64,000 nt of DNA, taken from positions 13,346,876 through 13,410,875 of the forward strand of contig NC_092567.1 of NCBI RefSeq assembly GCF_037975245.1, given 5' to 3'. The position numbers were made by a program, and so were the translations under genes. Positions 37,561 to 53,500 of the stretch are shown in pieces. This DNA is from Apostichopus japonicus. Lineage: Eukaryota > Echinodermata > Holothuroidea > Aspidochirotida > Stichopodidae. The notes under the pieces are model-generated. The model had not been told where the DNA came from, did not search any database, and was given only the letters and a program-made list of their open reading frames with translations. How positions within the stretch are numbered: the stretch's first letter is position 1; each line of letters opens with the position of its first letter.

Positions 37561-40339
37561 CGTACATTCGATTGATCGGGACCAAACATTCGATTGATCG
37601 ATACCGCACATTCGATTGATCGGTACCGAACATTCGATTGATCGGTACCGAACATTCGATCGATACTGCACATTTGATCGATCGATACCGCACATTCCAT
37701 TGATCGGTATCGCACATTCGATTGATCGCTACCGAACATTCGATTGATCGGTACCGCATTTTCGATTGATCGGTACCGAACATTCGATCGATTGTTATTG
37801 CACATTCGATTGATCGGTACCGCACATTCGATTGATCAGGACCGAACATTCGATTGATCAGGACCGCACATTCGATTGATCGGTACCGCACATTCGATCG
37901 ATCGATACCGCACATTCGATTGATCGGTACCGAACATTCGATTGATCGGTACCGAACATTCGATCGATACCGCACATTTGATCGATCGATACCGCACATT
38001 CCATTGATCGGTATCGCACATTCGATTGATCGGTACCGAACATTCGATCGATACTGCACATTCGATCGATCGATACCGAACATTCGATTAATCGGTACCG
38101 CACATTCGATTGATCGGTACCGCACATTCGATTGATCGTTACCGAACATTCGATTAATCGATACCGCATATTCGATTGATCGGTACCGAACATTCGATTA
38201 ATCGGTACCGAACATTCGATTGATCGGTACCGCACATTCGATTGATCGGGACCAAACATTCGATTGATCGGTACCGCACATTCGATTGATCGGTACCGCA
38301 CATTCGATTGATCGGTACCGCACATTCGATCGATACTGCACATTCGATCGATCGATACCGCACATTCGATTGATCGGTACCGCACATTCGATCGATCGAT
38401 ACCGCACATTCGATTGATCGGTACCGAACATTCGATTGATCGGTACCGAACATTCGATTGGTACCGAACATTCGATTGATCGGTACCGAACATTCGATCG
38501 ATACTGCACATTTGATCGATCGATACCGCACATTCGATTGATCGGTATCGCACATTCGATTGATCGGTACCGAACATTCGATTGATCGGTACCGCACATT
38601 CGATTGATCGGTACCGAACATTCGATCGATCGATATTACACATTCGATTGATCGGTACCGCACATTCGATTGATCGGTCCCGAACATTCGATTGATCAGG
38701 ACCGAACATTCGATTGATCGGTTTCGCACATTAGGTTGATCGGTTTCGCACATTCGATGCATCGATACTGTACATTCGATTGATCGGTACCGCACATTCG
38801 ATTGATCGGTACCGAACATTCGATTGATCAGGACCGAACATTCGATTCATTGGTTTCGCACATTTGGTTGATCGGTTTCGCACATTCGATCGATCGATAC
38901 CGAACATTCGATTGATCGGTACCGCACATTCGATTGATCGGTACCGCACATTCGATTGATCGGTACCGAACATTCGATTGATCAGGACCGAACATTCGAT
39001 TGATCGGTTTCGCACATTTGGTTGATCGGTTTCGCACATTCGATCGATCGATACCGATCATTCGATTTATCGGTACCGAACATTCGATCGATCGAAACCG
39101 CACATTCGATTGATCGATACCGCACATTCGATCGATCGATACCGGACATTCGATTGATCGATACCGCACATTCGATTGATCGGTACCGAACATTCGTTTG
39201 ATCGGTACCGCACATTCGATCGATCGATTGGTACCGCACATTCGATTTATCGGTACCGCACATTCGATTGATCGGTACCGCACATTCGATCGATCGATAC
39301 TGCACATTCGATCGATCGGTACCGAACATTAGATTGATCGATACCGAACATTCGATTGATCGGTACCGAACATTCGATCGATCGATACCGCACATTCGAT
39401 TGATCGGTACCGAACCTTCGATTCATTGGTACCGCACATTCGATTGATCGATACAGAACATTCGATCGATCGATATCGCACATTCGATATATCGGTACTG
39501 CACATTCGATCGATCGGTATCGCACATTCGATTGATCGGTACCGAACATTCGATTGATCAAGACCGAACATTCGATTGATCGGTTTCGCACATTTGGTTG
39601 ATCGGTTTCGCACATTGGATTGATCGATACCGCACATTCGATTGATCGATACCGAACATAATATTGATCGGTACCGAACATTCGATTGATCAGGACCGAA
39701 CATTCGATTCATCGGTTTCGTACATTCCATTGATCGGTTCCGCACATTCGATTGATCGATACCACACATTCGATTGATCGGTACCGAACATTCGTTTGAT
39801 CGGTACCGCACATTCGATTGATCGGTACCGCACATTCGATTGATCGGTACCGCACATTCGATTGATCGGTACCGAACATTCGATTGATCGATACCGCACA
39901 TTCGATTGATCGGTACCGCACATTCGATTGATCGGTACCGAACATTCGATTGATCGATACCGCATATTCGATTGATCGGTACCGAACATTCGATTATTCG
40001 GTACCGAACATTCGATTGATCGGTACCGCACAATCGATTGATCGGTACCGAACATTCGATCGATACTGCACATTCGATCGATCGATACCGCACATTCGAT
40101 TGATCGGTACCGCTCATTCGATCGATCGATACCGCACATTCGATCGATCGGTACCGCTCATTCGATCGATCGATACCGCACATTCGATCGATCGGTACCG
40201 AACATTCGATTGATCGGTAGCGAACATTCGATTGGAACCGAACATTCGATCGATCGGTACCGCACATTCGATTGATCGGTACCGAACATTCGATTGATAA
40301 GGACCGAACATTCGATTCATCGGTTTCGCACATTCGATT

Positions 40340-41490
40340 TATCGGTACCGCACATTCGATTGATCGATACCGCACATTCGATTGATCGGTACCGAACATT
40401 CGTTTGATCGGTACCGCACATTCGATTGATCGGTACCGCACATTCGATTGATCGGTACCGCACATTCGATTGATCGGTACCGAACATTCGATTGATCGAT
40501 ACCGCATATTCGATTGATCGGTACCGAACATTCGATTAATCGGTACCGAACATTCGATCGATCGGTACCGCACAATCGATTGATCGGGAACAAACATTCG
40601 ATTGATCGATACCGCACATTCGATTGATCGGTACCGCACATTCGATTGATCGGTACCGCACATTCGATTGATCGATACCGAACATTCGATTGATCGGTAC
40701 CGAACATTCGATCGATCGATACTGCACATTCGATTGATCGGTACCGAACATTTCATCGATCGATACCGCACATTCGATTGATTGGTACCGTACATTCGAT
40801 TGATCGATACCGCTAATTCGATCGATTGGTACCGCACATTGGATTGATCGGTACCGCACATTCGTTTGATTGGTACCGCACATTCGATTTATCGATACCG
40901 GACATTCGATTGATCGATACCGCACATTCGACTGATCGATAACGCACATTCGATTGATCGGTACCGAACATTCGTTTGATCGGTACCGCACATTCGATCG
41001 ATCGATTGGTACCGCACATTCGATTGATCGGTACCGCACATTCGATTGATCGGTACCGCACATTCGATCGATCGATACTGCACATTCGATCGATCGGTAC
41101 CGAACATTCGATTGATCGATACCGAACATTCGATTGATCGGTACCGAACATTCGATCGATCGATACCGCACATTCGATTGATCGGTACCGAACCTTCGAT
41201 TCATTGGTACCGCACATTCGATTGATCGATACAGAACATTCGATCGATCGATATCGCACATTCGATATATCGGTACCGCACATTCGATCGATCGGTACCG
41301 CACATTCGATTGATCGGTACCGAACATTCGATTGATCAGGACCGAACATTCGATTGATCGGTTTCGCACATTTGGTTGATCGGTTTCGCACATTGGATTG
41401 ATCGATACCGCACATTCGATTGATCGATACCGAACATAATATTGATCGGTACCGAACATTCGATTGATCACGACCGAACATTCGATTCAT
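40340..41490 (+). repeat. Long-range duplicated segment B, copy 2
   Basis: Partner of 19,643-20,800, sharing the same rare monomer variants in the same order at a constant 20,699-bp offset. Only scattered single-base differences were seen, such as CACGACC at about 41,469 for CAGGACC, plus a short monomer difference near its left end. Confidence 0.8.
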
Positions 41491-42053
41491 CGGTTTCGCA
41501 CATTCGATTTATCGGTACCGCACATTCGATTGATCGATACCGCACATTCGATTGATCGGTACCGAACATTCGTTTGATCGGTACCGCACATTCGATTGAT
41601 CGGTACCGCACATTCGATTGATCGGTACCGCACATTCGATTGATCGGTACCGAACATTCGATTGATCGATACCGCACATTCGATTGATCGGTACCGCACA
41701 TTCGATTGATCGGTACCGAACATTCGATTGATCGATACCGCATATTCGATTGATCGGTACCGCACATTCGATTGATCGGTACCGCACATTCGATCGATCG
41801 GGACCGCACATTCGATTGATCGATACCGCACATTCGATTGATCGGTACCGCACATTCGATCGATCGGTACCGCACATTCGATCGATCGATACCGCACATT
41901 CGATTGATCGGTACCGAACATTCGATTGATCGGTACCGAACATTCGATCGATACTGCATATTTGATCGATCGATACCGCACATTACATTGATCGGTATCG
42001 CACATTCGATTGATCGTTACCGAACATTCGATTGATCGGTACCGCACATTCGA

Positions 42054-42640
42054 TTAATCGGTACAGAACATTCGATCGATTGATATTGCACATTCGATTG
42101 ATCGGTACCGCACATTCGATTGATCAGGACCGAACATTCGATTGATCAGGACCGAACATTCGATTGATCGATTTCGCACATTAGGTTGATCGGTTTCGCA
42201 CATTCGATGGATCGATACTGTACATTCGATTGATCGGTACCGCACATTCGATTGATCAGTACCGAACATTCGATTGATCAGGACCGAACATTCGATTCAT
42301 TGGTTTCGCACATTTGGTTGATCGGTTTCGCACATTCGATGGATCGATACTGTACATTCGATTGATCGGTACCGCACATTCGATTGATCGGTACCGCACA
42401 TTCGATTGATCGGTACCGTACATTCGATTGATCGGTACCGCACATTCGATCGATCGGGAACAAACATTCGATTGATCGATACCGCACATTCGATTGATCG
42501 GTACCGCACATTCGATTGATCGGTACCGCACATTCGATCGATCGATACCGCACATTCGATTGATCGGTACCGAACATTCGATCGATACTGCACATTCGAT
42601 CGATCGTTACCGAACATTCGATTAATCGGTACCGCACATT
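42054..42640 (+). repeat. Duplicated segment E, copy 1
   Basis: About 0.6 kb recurs at 44,978-45,561 (offset 2,924 bp) with the same rare variants, including GGTACAGAAC (42,062 and 44,986) and GGGAACAAAC (42,457 and 45,381). Confidence 0.8.
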
Positions 42641-44977
42641 CGATTAATCGGTACCGCACATTCGATTGATCGTTACCGAACATTCGATTGATCGATACCG
42701 CATATTCGATTGATCGGTACCGAACATTCGATTGATCGGTACCGCACATTCGATCGATCGATACCGCACATTCGATTGATCGTTACCGAACATTCGATTG
42801 ATCGATACCGCACATTCGATTGATCGGTACCGCACATTCGATTGATCGGTACCGCACATTCGATCGATCGATACTGCACATTCGATCGATCGGTACCGAA
42901 CATTAGACTGATCGATACCGAACATTCGATTGATCGGTACCGAACATTCGATCGATCGGTACCGAACATTCGATTGATCGATACCGCATATTCGATTGAT
43001 CGGTACCGAACATTCGATTATTCGGTACCGAACATTCGATTGATCGGGACCAAACATTCGATTGATCGATACCGCACATTCGATCGATCGGTACCGCACA
43101 TTCGATTGATCGGTACCGCACATTCGATCGATCGATACCGCACATTCGATTGATCGGTACCGAACATTCGATCGATACTGCACATTCGATCGATCGATAC
43201 CGCACATTCGATTGATCGGTACCGCTCATTCGATCGATCGATACCGCACATTCGATCGATCGGTACCGAACATTCGATTGATCGGTACCGAACATTCGAT
43301 TGGAACCGAACATTCGATCGATCGGTACCGCACATTCGATTGATCGGTACCGAACATTCGATTGATCAGGACCGAACATTCAATTCATCGGTTTCGCACA
43401 TTCGATTTATCGGTACCGCACATTCGATTGATGGATACCGCACATTCGATTGATCGGTACCGAACATTCGTTTGATCGGTACCGCACATTCGATTGATCG
43501 GTACCGCACATTCGATTGATCGGTACCGCACATTCGATTGATCGGTACCGAACATTCGATTGATCGATACCGCATATTCGATTGATCGGTACCGCACAAT
43601 CGATTGATCGGGACCGAACATTCGATTGATCGATACCGCACATTCGATCGATCGGTACCGCACATTCGATTGATCGGTACCGCACATTCGATCGATCGAT
43701 ACCGCACATTCGATTGATCGGTACCGAACATTCGATCGATACTGCACATTCGATCGATCGATACCGCACATTCGATTGATCGGAACCGCTCATTCGATCG
43801 ATCGGTACCGCACATTCGATTGATCGGTACCGCACATTCGATCGATCGATACCGCACATTCGATTGATCGGTACCGAACATTCGATCGATACTGCACATT
43901 CGATCGATCGATACCGCACATTCGATTGATCGGAACCGCTCATTCGATCGATCGATACCGCACATTTGATCGATCGATACCGCACATTCGATTGATCGGT
44001 ATCGCACATTCGATTGATCGGTACCGAACATTCGATTGATCGGTACCGCACATTCGATTGATCGGTAGTGAACATTCGATCGATCGATATTGCACATTCG
44101 ATCGATCGGTACCGAACATTCGATTGATCGATACCGAACATTCGATTGATCGGTAACGAACATTCGATTGATCGATACCGCACATTCGATTGATCGGTAC
44201 CGAACCTTCGATTCATTGGTGTCGCACATTCGATTGATCGATACAGAATATTCAATCGATCGATACCGCACATTCGATTGATCGATACCGCACATTCGAT
44301 TGATCGGTACCGAACATTCGATTGATCGGTACCGAACATTCGATTGATCGATACCGCATATTCGATTGATCGGTACCGAACATTCGATTAATCGGTACCG
44401 AACATTCGATTGATCGGTACCGCACATTCGATTGATCGGGACCAAACATTCGATTGATCGATACCGAACATTCGATTGGTAACGAACATTCGATTGATCA
44501 GGACCGAACATTCGATTGATCGGTTTCGCACATTTGGTTGATCGGTTTCGCACATTCGATCGATCGATACCGAACATTCCATTGATCGGTACCGCATATT
44601 CGATTGATCGGTACCGCACATTCGATTGATCGATACCGCACATTCGATTGATCGATACCGGACATTCGATTGATCGATACCGCACATTCGATTGATCGGT
44701 ACCGAACATTCGTTTGATCGGTAGCGCACATTCGATCGATCGATTGGTACCGCACATTCGATTGATCGGTACCGCCTATTTGGTTGATCGGTTTCGCACA
44801 TTCGATCGATCGATACCGAACATTCGATTGATCGGTACCGAACATTCGATTGATCGGTACCGAACATTCGATCGATACTGCACATTTGATCGATCGATAC
44901 CGCACATTCCATTGATCGGTATCGCACATTCGATTGATCGTTACCGAACATTCGATTGATCGGTACCGCACATTCGA

Positions 44978-45561
44978 TTAATCGGTACAGAACATTCGAT
45001 CGATTGATATTGCACATTCGATTGATCGGTACCGCACATTCGATTGATCAGGACCGAACATTCGATTGATCAGGACCGAACATTCGATTGATCGATTTCG
45101 CACATTAGGTTGATCGGTTTCGCACATTCGATGGATCGATACTGTACATTCGATTGATCGGTACCGCACATTCGATTGATCAGTACCGAACATTCGATTG
45201 ATCAGGACCGAACATTCGATTCATTGGTTTCGCACATTTGGTTGATCGGTTTCGCACATTCGATGGATCGATACTGTACATTCGATTGATCGGTACCGCA
45301 CATTCGATTGATCGGTACCGCACATTCGATTGATCGGTACCGTACATTCGATTGATCGGTACCGCACATTCGATTGATCGGGAACAAACATTCGATTGAT
45401 CGATACCGCACATTCGATTGATCGGTACCGCACATTCGATTGATCGGTACCGCACATTCGATCGATCGATACCGCACATTCGATTGATCGGTACCGAACA
45501 TTCGATCGATACTGCACATTCGATCGATCGTTACCGAACATTCGATTAATCGGTACCGCAC
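44978..45561 (+). repeat. Duplicated segment E, copy 2
   Basis: Partner of 42,054-42,640 at a 2,924-bp offset, with few base differences (for example TTGATCGGGAAC here against TCGATCGGGAAC in copy 1). Confidence 0.8.
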
Positions 45562-47980
45562 ATTCGATTAATCGGTACCGCACATTCGATTGATCGTTAC
45601 CGAACATTCGATTGATCGATACCGCATATTCGATTGATCGGTACCGAACATTCGATTAATCGGTACCGAACATTCGATTGATCGGTACCGCACATTCGAT
45701 TGCTTGGTTTCGCACATTAGGTTGATCGGTTTCGCACATTCGATGGATCGATACTGTACATTCGATTGATCGGTACCGCACATTCGATTGATCGGTACCG
45801 AACATTCGATTGATCAGGACCGAACATTCGATTCATTGGTTTCGCACATTTGGTTGATCGGTTTCGCACATTCGATGGATCGATACTGTACATTCGATTG
45901 ATCGGTACCGCATATTCGATTGATCGGTACCGAACATTCGATTTATCGGTACCGAACATTCGATTGATCGGTACCGCACATTCGATTGATCGGGACCAAA
46001 CATTCGATTGATCGATACCGCACATTCGATTGATCGGTACCGCACATTCGATTGATCGGTACCGCACATTCGATCGATCGATACCGCACATTCGATTGAT
46101 CGGTACCGAACATTTCGATCGATACTGCACATTTGATCGATCGATACCGCACATTCCATTGATCGGTATCGCACATTCGATTGATCGTTACCGAACATTC
46201 GATTGATCGGTACCGCACATTCGATTGATCGGTACCGAACATTCGATCGATTGATATTGCACATTCGATTGATCGGTACCGCACATTCGATTGATCAGGA
46301 CCGAACATTCGATTGATCAGGACCGCACATTCGATTGATCGGTACCGCACATTCGATCGATCGATACCGCACATTCGATTGATCGGTACCGAACATTCGA
46401 TTGATCGGTACCGAACATTCGATCGATACTGCACATTTGATCGATCGATACCGCACATTCCATTGATCGGTATCGCACATTCGATTGATCGGTACCGAAC
46501 ATTCGATCGATACTGCACATTCGATCGATCGATACCGAACATTCGATTGATCGATACCGCGTATTCGATTGATCGGTACCGAACATTCGATTAATCGGTA
46601 CCGAACATTCGATTGATCGGTACCGCACATTCGATTGATCGGGACCAAACATTCGATTGATCGGCACCGCACATTCGATTGATCGGTACCGCACATTCGA
46701 TCGATACTGCACATTCGATCGATCGATACCGCACATTCGATTGATCGGTACCGCACATTCGATCGATCGATACCGCACATTCGATTGATCGGTACCGAAC
46801 ATTCGATTGATCGGTACCGAACATTCGATTGGTACCGAACATTCGATTGATCGGTACCGAACATTCGATCGATACTGCACATTTGATCGATCGATACCGC
46901 ACATTCGATTGATCGGTATCGCACATTCGATTGATCGGTACCGAACATTCGATTGATCGGTACCGCACATTCGATTGATCGGTACCGAACATTCGATCGA
47001 TCGATATTACACATTCGATTGATCGGTACCGCACATTCGATTGATCGGTCCCGAACATTCGATTGATCAGGACCGAACATTCGATTGATCGGTTTCGCAC
47101 ATTAGGTTGATCGGTTTCGCACATTCGATGGATCGATACTGTACATTCGATTGATCGATTTCGCACATTCGATCGATCGATACCGAACATTCGATTGATC
47201 GGTACCGCACATTCGATTGATCGGTCCCGAACATTCGATTGATCAGGACCGAACATTCGATTGATCGGTTTCGCACATTAGGTTGATCGGTTTCGCACAT
47301 TCGATGGATCGATACTGTACATTCGATTGATCGGTTTCGCACATTCGATCGATCGATACCGAACATTCGATTGATCGGTACCGCACATTCGATTGATCGG
47401 TACCGCACATTCGATTGATCGGTACCGAACATTCGATTGATCAGGACCGAACATTCGATTGATCGGTTTCGCACATTTGGTTGATCGGTTTCGCACATTC
47501 GATCGATCGATACCGAACATTCGATTGATCGGTACCGCACATTCGATCGATCGAAACCGCACATTCGATTGATCGATACCGCACATTCGATCGATCGATA
47601 CCGGACATTCGATTGATCGATACCGCACATTCGATTAATCGGTACCGAACATTCGTTTGATCGGTACCGCACATTCGATCGATCGATTGGTACCGCATAT
47701 TCGATTGATCGGTACCGCACATTCGATTGATCGGTACCGCACATTCGATCGATCGATACTGCACATTCGATCGATCGGTACCGAACATTAGACTGATCGG
47801 GACCGAACATTATATTGATCGGTACCGAACATTCGATCGATCGATACCGACCATTCGATTGATCGGTACCGCACATTCGATTTATCGATACCGCACATTC
47901 GATTGATCGGTACCGCACATTCGATTGATCGATACCGCATATTCGATTGATCGGTACCGAACATTCGATTGATCGGTACC

Positions 47981-50900
47981 GAACGGTTTCGCACATTAGG
48001 TTGATCGGTACCGCACATTCGATCGATCGATGCCGAACATTCGATTGATCGGTATCGCACATTCGATTGATCGGTACAGCACATTCGATTGATCGATACC
48101 GCACATTCGATTGATCGATACCGGACATTCGATTGATCGATACCGCACATTCGATTGAAAGGTACCGAACATTCGTTTGATCGGTATCGCACATTCGATT
48201 GATCGGTACCGAACATTCGATCGATACTGCACATTCGATCGATCGATACCGAACATTCGATTAATCGGTATCGCACATTCGATTGATCGGTACCGAACAT
48301 TCGATCGATACTGCACATTCGATCGATCGATACCGAACATTCGATTAATCGGTACCGCACATTCGATTGATCGGTACCGCACATTCGATTGATCGTTACC
48401 GAACATTCGATTGATCGATACCGCATATTCGATTGATCGGTACCGAACATTCGATTAATCGGTACCGAACATTCGATTGATCGGTACCGCACATTCGATT
48501 GATCGGGACCAAACATTCGATTGATCGGTACCGCACATTCGATTGATCGGTACCGCACATTCGATTGATCGGTACCGCACATTCGATCGATACTGCACAT
48601 TCGATCGATCGATACCGCACATTCGATTAATCGTTACCGCACATTCGATCGATCGATACCGCACATTCGATTGATCGGTACCGAACATTCGATTGATCGG
48701 TACCGAACATTCGATTGGTACCGAACATTCGATTGATCGGTACCGAACATTCGATCGATACTGCACATTTGATCGATCGATACCGCACATTCGATTGATC
48801 GGTATCGCACATTCGATTGATCGGTACCGAACATTCGATTGATCGGTACCGCACATTCGATTGATCGGTACCGAACATTCGATCGATCGATATTACACAT
48901 TCGATTGATCGGTACCGCACATTCGATTGATCGGTCCCGAACATTCGATTGATCAGGACCGAACATTCGATTGATCGGTTTCGCACATTAGGTTGATCGG
49001 TTTCGCACATTCGATGGATCGATACTGTACATTCGATTGATCGGTACCGCACATTCGATTGATCGGTACCGAACATTCGATTGATCAGAACCGAACATTC
49101 GATTCATTGGTTTCGCACATTTGGTTGATCGGTTTCGCACATTCGATGGATCGATACTGTACATTCGATTGATCGGTACCGCACATTCGATAGATCGGTA
49201 CCGCACATTCGATTGATCGGTACCGTACATTCGATTGATCGGTACCGAACATTCGATTGATCGATACCGCATATTCGATTGATCGGTACCGAACTTTCGA
49301 TTAATCGGTACCGAACATTCGATTGATCGGTACCGCACATTCGATTGATCGGGAACAAACATTCGTTTGATCGGTACCGCACATTCGATTGATCGGTACC
49401 GCTCATTCGATTGATCGGTACCGCACATTCGATCGATCGGTACCGAACATTCGATTGATCGGTACCGAACATTCGATTGGAACCGAACATTCGATCGATC
49501 GGTACCGCACATTCGATTGATCGGTACCGAACGGTTTCGCACATTAGGTTGATCGGTACCGCACATTCGATCGATCGATGCCGAACATTCGATTGATCGG
49601 TATCGCACATTCGATTGATCGGTACAGCACATTCGATTGATCGATACCGCACATTCGATTGATCGATACCGGACATTCGATTGATCGATACCGCACATTC
49701 GATTGAAAGGTACCGAACATTCGTTTGATCGGTATCGCACATTCGATTGATCGGTACCGAACATTCGATCGATACTGCACATTCGATCGATCGATACCGA
49801 ACATTCGATTAATCGGTATCGCACATTCGATTGATCGGTACCGAACATTCGATCGATACTGCACATTCGATCGATCGATACCGAACATTCGATTAATCGG
49901 TACCGCACATTCGATTGATCGGTACCGCACATTCGATTGATCGTTACCGAACATTCGATTGATCGATACCGCATATTCGATTGATCGGTACCGAACATTC
50001 GATTAATCGGTACCGAACATTCGATTGATCGGTACCGCACATTCGATTGATCGGGACCAAACATTCGATTGATCGGTACCGCACATTCGATTGATCGGTA
50101 CCGCACATTCGATTGATCGGTACCGCACATTCGATCGATACTGCACATTCGATCGATCGATACCGCACATTCGATTAATCGTTACCGCACATTCGATCGA
50201 TCGATACCGCACATTCGATTGATCGGTACCGAACATTCGATTGATCGGTACCGAACATTCGATTGGTACCGAACATTCGATTGATCGGTACCGAACATTC
50301 GATCGATACTGCACATTTGATCGATCGATACCGCACATTCGATTGATCGGTATCGCACATTCGATTGATCGGTACCGAACATTCGATTGATCGGTACCGC
50401 ACATTCGATTGATCGGTACCGAACATTCGATCGATCGATATTACACATTCGATTGATCGGTACCGCACATTCGATTGATCGGTCCCGAACATTCGATTGA
50501 TCAGGACCGAACATTCGATTAATCGGTTTCGCACATTAGGTTGATCGGTTTCGCACATTCGATGGATCGATACTGTACATTCGATTGATCGGTACCGCAC
50601 ATTCGATTGATCGGTACCGAACATTCGATTGATCAGGACCGAACATTCGATTCATTGGTTTCGCACATTTGGTTGATCGGTTTCGCACATTCGATGGATC
50701 GATACTGTACATTCGATTGATCGGTACCGCACATTCGATAGATCGGTACCGCACATTCGATTGATCGGTACCGTACATTCGATTGATCGGTACCGAACAT
50801 TCGATTGATCGATACCGCATATTCGATTGATCGGTACCGAACTTTCGATTAATCGGTACCGAACATTCGATTGATCGGTACCGCACATTCGATTGATCGG

Positions 50901-51076
50901 GAACAAACATTCGTTTGATCGGTACCGCACATTCGATTGATCGGTACCGCTCATTCGATTGATCGGTACCGCACATTCGATCGATCGGTACCGAACATTC
51001 GATTGATCGGTACCGAACATTCGATTGGAACCGAACATTCGATCGATCGGTACCGCACATTCGATTGATCGGTACC
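47981..51076 (+). repeat. Tandem duplication, 1,548-bp higher-order unit
   Basis: The deletion-junction monomer GAACGGTTTCGCACATTAGG occurs at 47,981 and 49,529, exactly 1,548 bp apart, and the monomer order afterwards agrees for the full period. Differences are single bases, such as CAGAACCGAAC at 49,086 for CAGGACCGAAC. 1,548 fits 63 x 22 + 9 x 18, reflecting its many 18-bp monomers. Confidence 0.9.
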
Positions 51077-51984
51077 GAACATTCGATTGATCAGGACCGA
51101 ACATTCGATTCATCGGTTTCGCACATTCGATTTATCGGTACCGCACATTCGATTGATCGATACCGCACATTCGATTGATCGGTACCGAACATTCGTTTGA
51201 TCGGTACCGCACATTCGATTGATCGGTACCGCACATTCGATTGATCGGTACCGCACATTCGATTGATCGGTACCGAACATTCGATTGATCGATACCGCAT
51301 ATTCGATTGATCGGTACCGAACATTCGATTGATCGGTACCGAACATTCGATTGATCGGTACCGCACAATCGATTGATCGGGACCAAACATTCGATTGATC
51401 GATACCGCACATTCGATCGATCGGTACCGCACATTCGATTGATCGGTACCGCACATTCGATCGATCGATACCGCACATTCGATTGATCGGTACCGAACAT
51501 TCGATCGATACTGCACATTCGATCGATCGATACCGCACATTCGATTGATCGGTCCCGCTCATTCGATCGATCGATACCGCACATTTGATCGATCGATACC
51601 GCACTTTCGATTGATCGGTATCGCACATTCGATTGATCGGTACCGAACATTTGATTGATCGGTACCGCACATTCGATTGATCGGTACCGAACCTTCGATT
51701 CATTGGTATCGCACATTCGATTGATCGATACAGAATATTCATTCGATCGATACCGCACATTCGATTGATCGATACCGCACATTCGATTGATCGGTACCGA
51801 ACATTCGATTGATCGGTACCGAACATTCGATTGATCGATACCGCATATTCGATTGATCGGTACCGAACATTCGATTAATCGGTACCGAACATTCGATTGA
51901 TCGGTACCGCACATTCGATTGATCGGGACCAAACATTCGATTGATCGATACCGAACATTCGATTGGTACCGAACATTCGATTGA

Positions 51985-53500
51985 TCAGGACCGAACATTC
52001 GATTGATCGGTTTCGCACATTTGGTTGATCGGTTTCGCACATTCGATCGATCGATACCGAACATTCCATTGATCGGTACCGCATATTCGATTGATCGGTA
52101 CCGCACATTCGATTGATCGATACCGCACATTCGATTGATCGATACCGGACATTCGATTGATCGATACCGCACATTCGATTGATCGGTACCGAACATTCGT
52201 TTGATCGGTAGCGCACATTCGATCGATCGATTGGTACCGCAATTCGATTGATCGGTACCGCCTATTTGGTTGATCGGTTTCGCACATTCGATCGATCGAT
52301 ACCGAACATTCGATTGATCGGTACCGCACATTCGATTGATCGGTACCAAACATTCGATTGATCGATACCGCACATTCGATTGATCGGTACCGAACATTAT
52401 ATTGATCGGTACCGAACATTCGATTGATCGGTACCGAACATTCGATTAATCGATACCGCACATTCGATTGATCGGTACCGAACCTTCGATTCATTGGTAC
52501 CGCACATTCGATATATCGGTACCGCACATTCGATCGATCGGTACCGCACATTCGATTGATCGGTACCGAACATTCGATTGATCGGTTTCGCACATTTGGT
52601 TGATCGGTTTCGCACATTCGATCGATCGATACCGAACATTCGATTCATTGGTACCGCACATTCGATTGATCGATACAGAACATTCGATCGATCGATACCG
52701 CACATTCGATATATCGGTACCGCACATTCGATCGATCGGTACCGCACATTCGGTTGATCGGTACCGAACATTCGATTGATCAGGACCGAACATTCGATTG
52801 ATCGATTTCGCACATTTGGTTGATCGGTTTCGCACGTTCGATCGATCGATACCGAACATTCGATTGATCGGTACCGCACATTCGATTGATCGGTACCGAA
52901 CATTCGATCGATCGATACCGAACATTCGATTGATCGGTACCGCACATTCGATTTATCGATACCGCACATTCGATTGATCGGTACCACACATTCGATTGAT
53001 CGATACCGCATATTCGATTGATCGGTACCGAACATTCGATTGATCGGTACCGAACGGTTTCGCACATTAGGTTGATCGGTACCGCACATTCGATCGATCG
53101 ATGCCGAACATTCGATTGATCGGTATCGCACATTCGATTGATCGGTACCGCACATTCGATTGATCGATACCGCACATTCGATTGATCGATACCGGACATT
53201 CGATTGATCGATACCGCACATTCGATTGAAAGGTACCGAACATTCGATTGATCGGTACCGCACATTCGATTAATCGGTACCGCACATTCGATCGATCGAT
53301 ACTGCACATTCGATATATCGGTACCGCACATTCGATCGATCGGTACCGCACATTCGATTGATCGGTACCGAACATTCGATTCATCGGTTTCGTACATTCG
53401 ATTTATCGGTACCGGACATTCGATTGATCGATACCGCACATTCGATTGATCGGTACCGAACATTCGTTTGATCGGTAGCGCACATTCGATTGATCGGTAC
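51985..53500 (+). repeat. Higher-order segment, family A, copy 4
   Basis: Matches copy 3 at an offset of about 15,894 bp, with the deletion junction at about 53,051 and a private 2-bp loss near 52,241. Partial relatives carrying only the deletion junction lie at 47,981 and 49,529. Confidence 0.75.
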
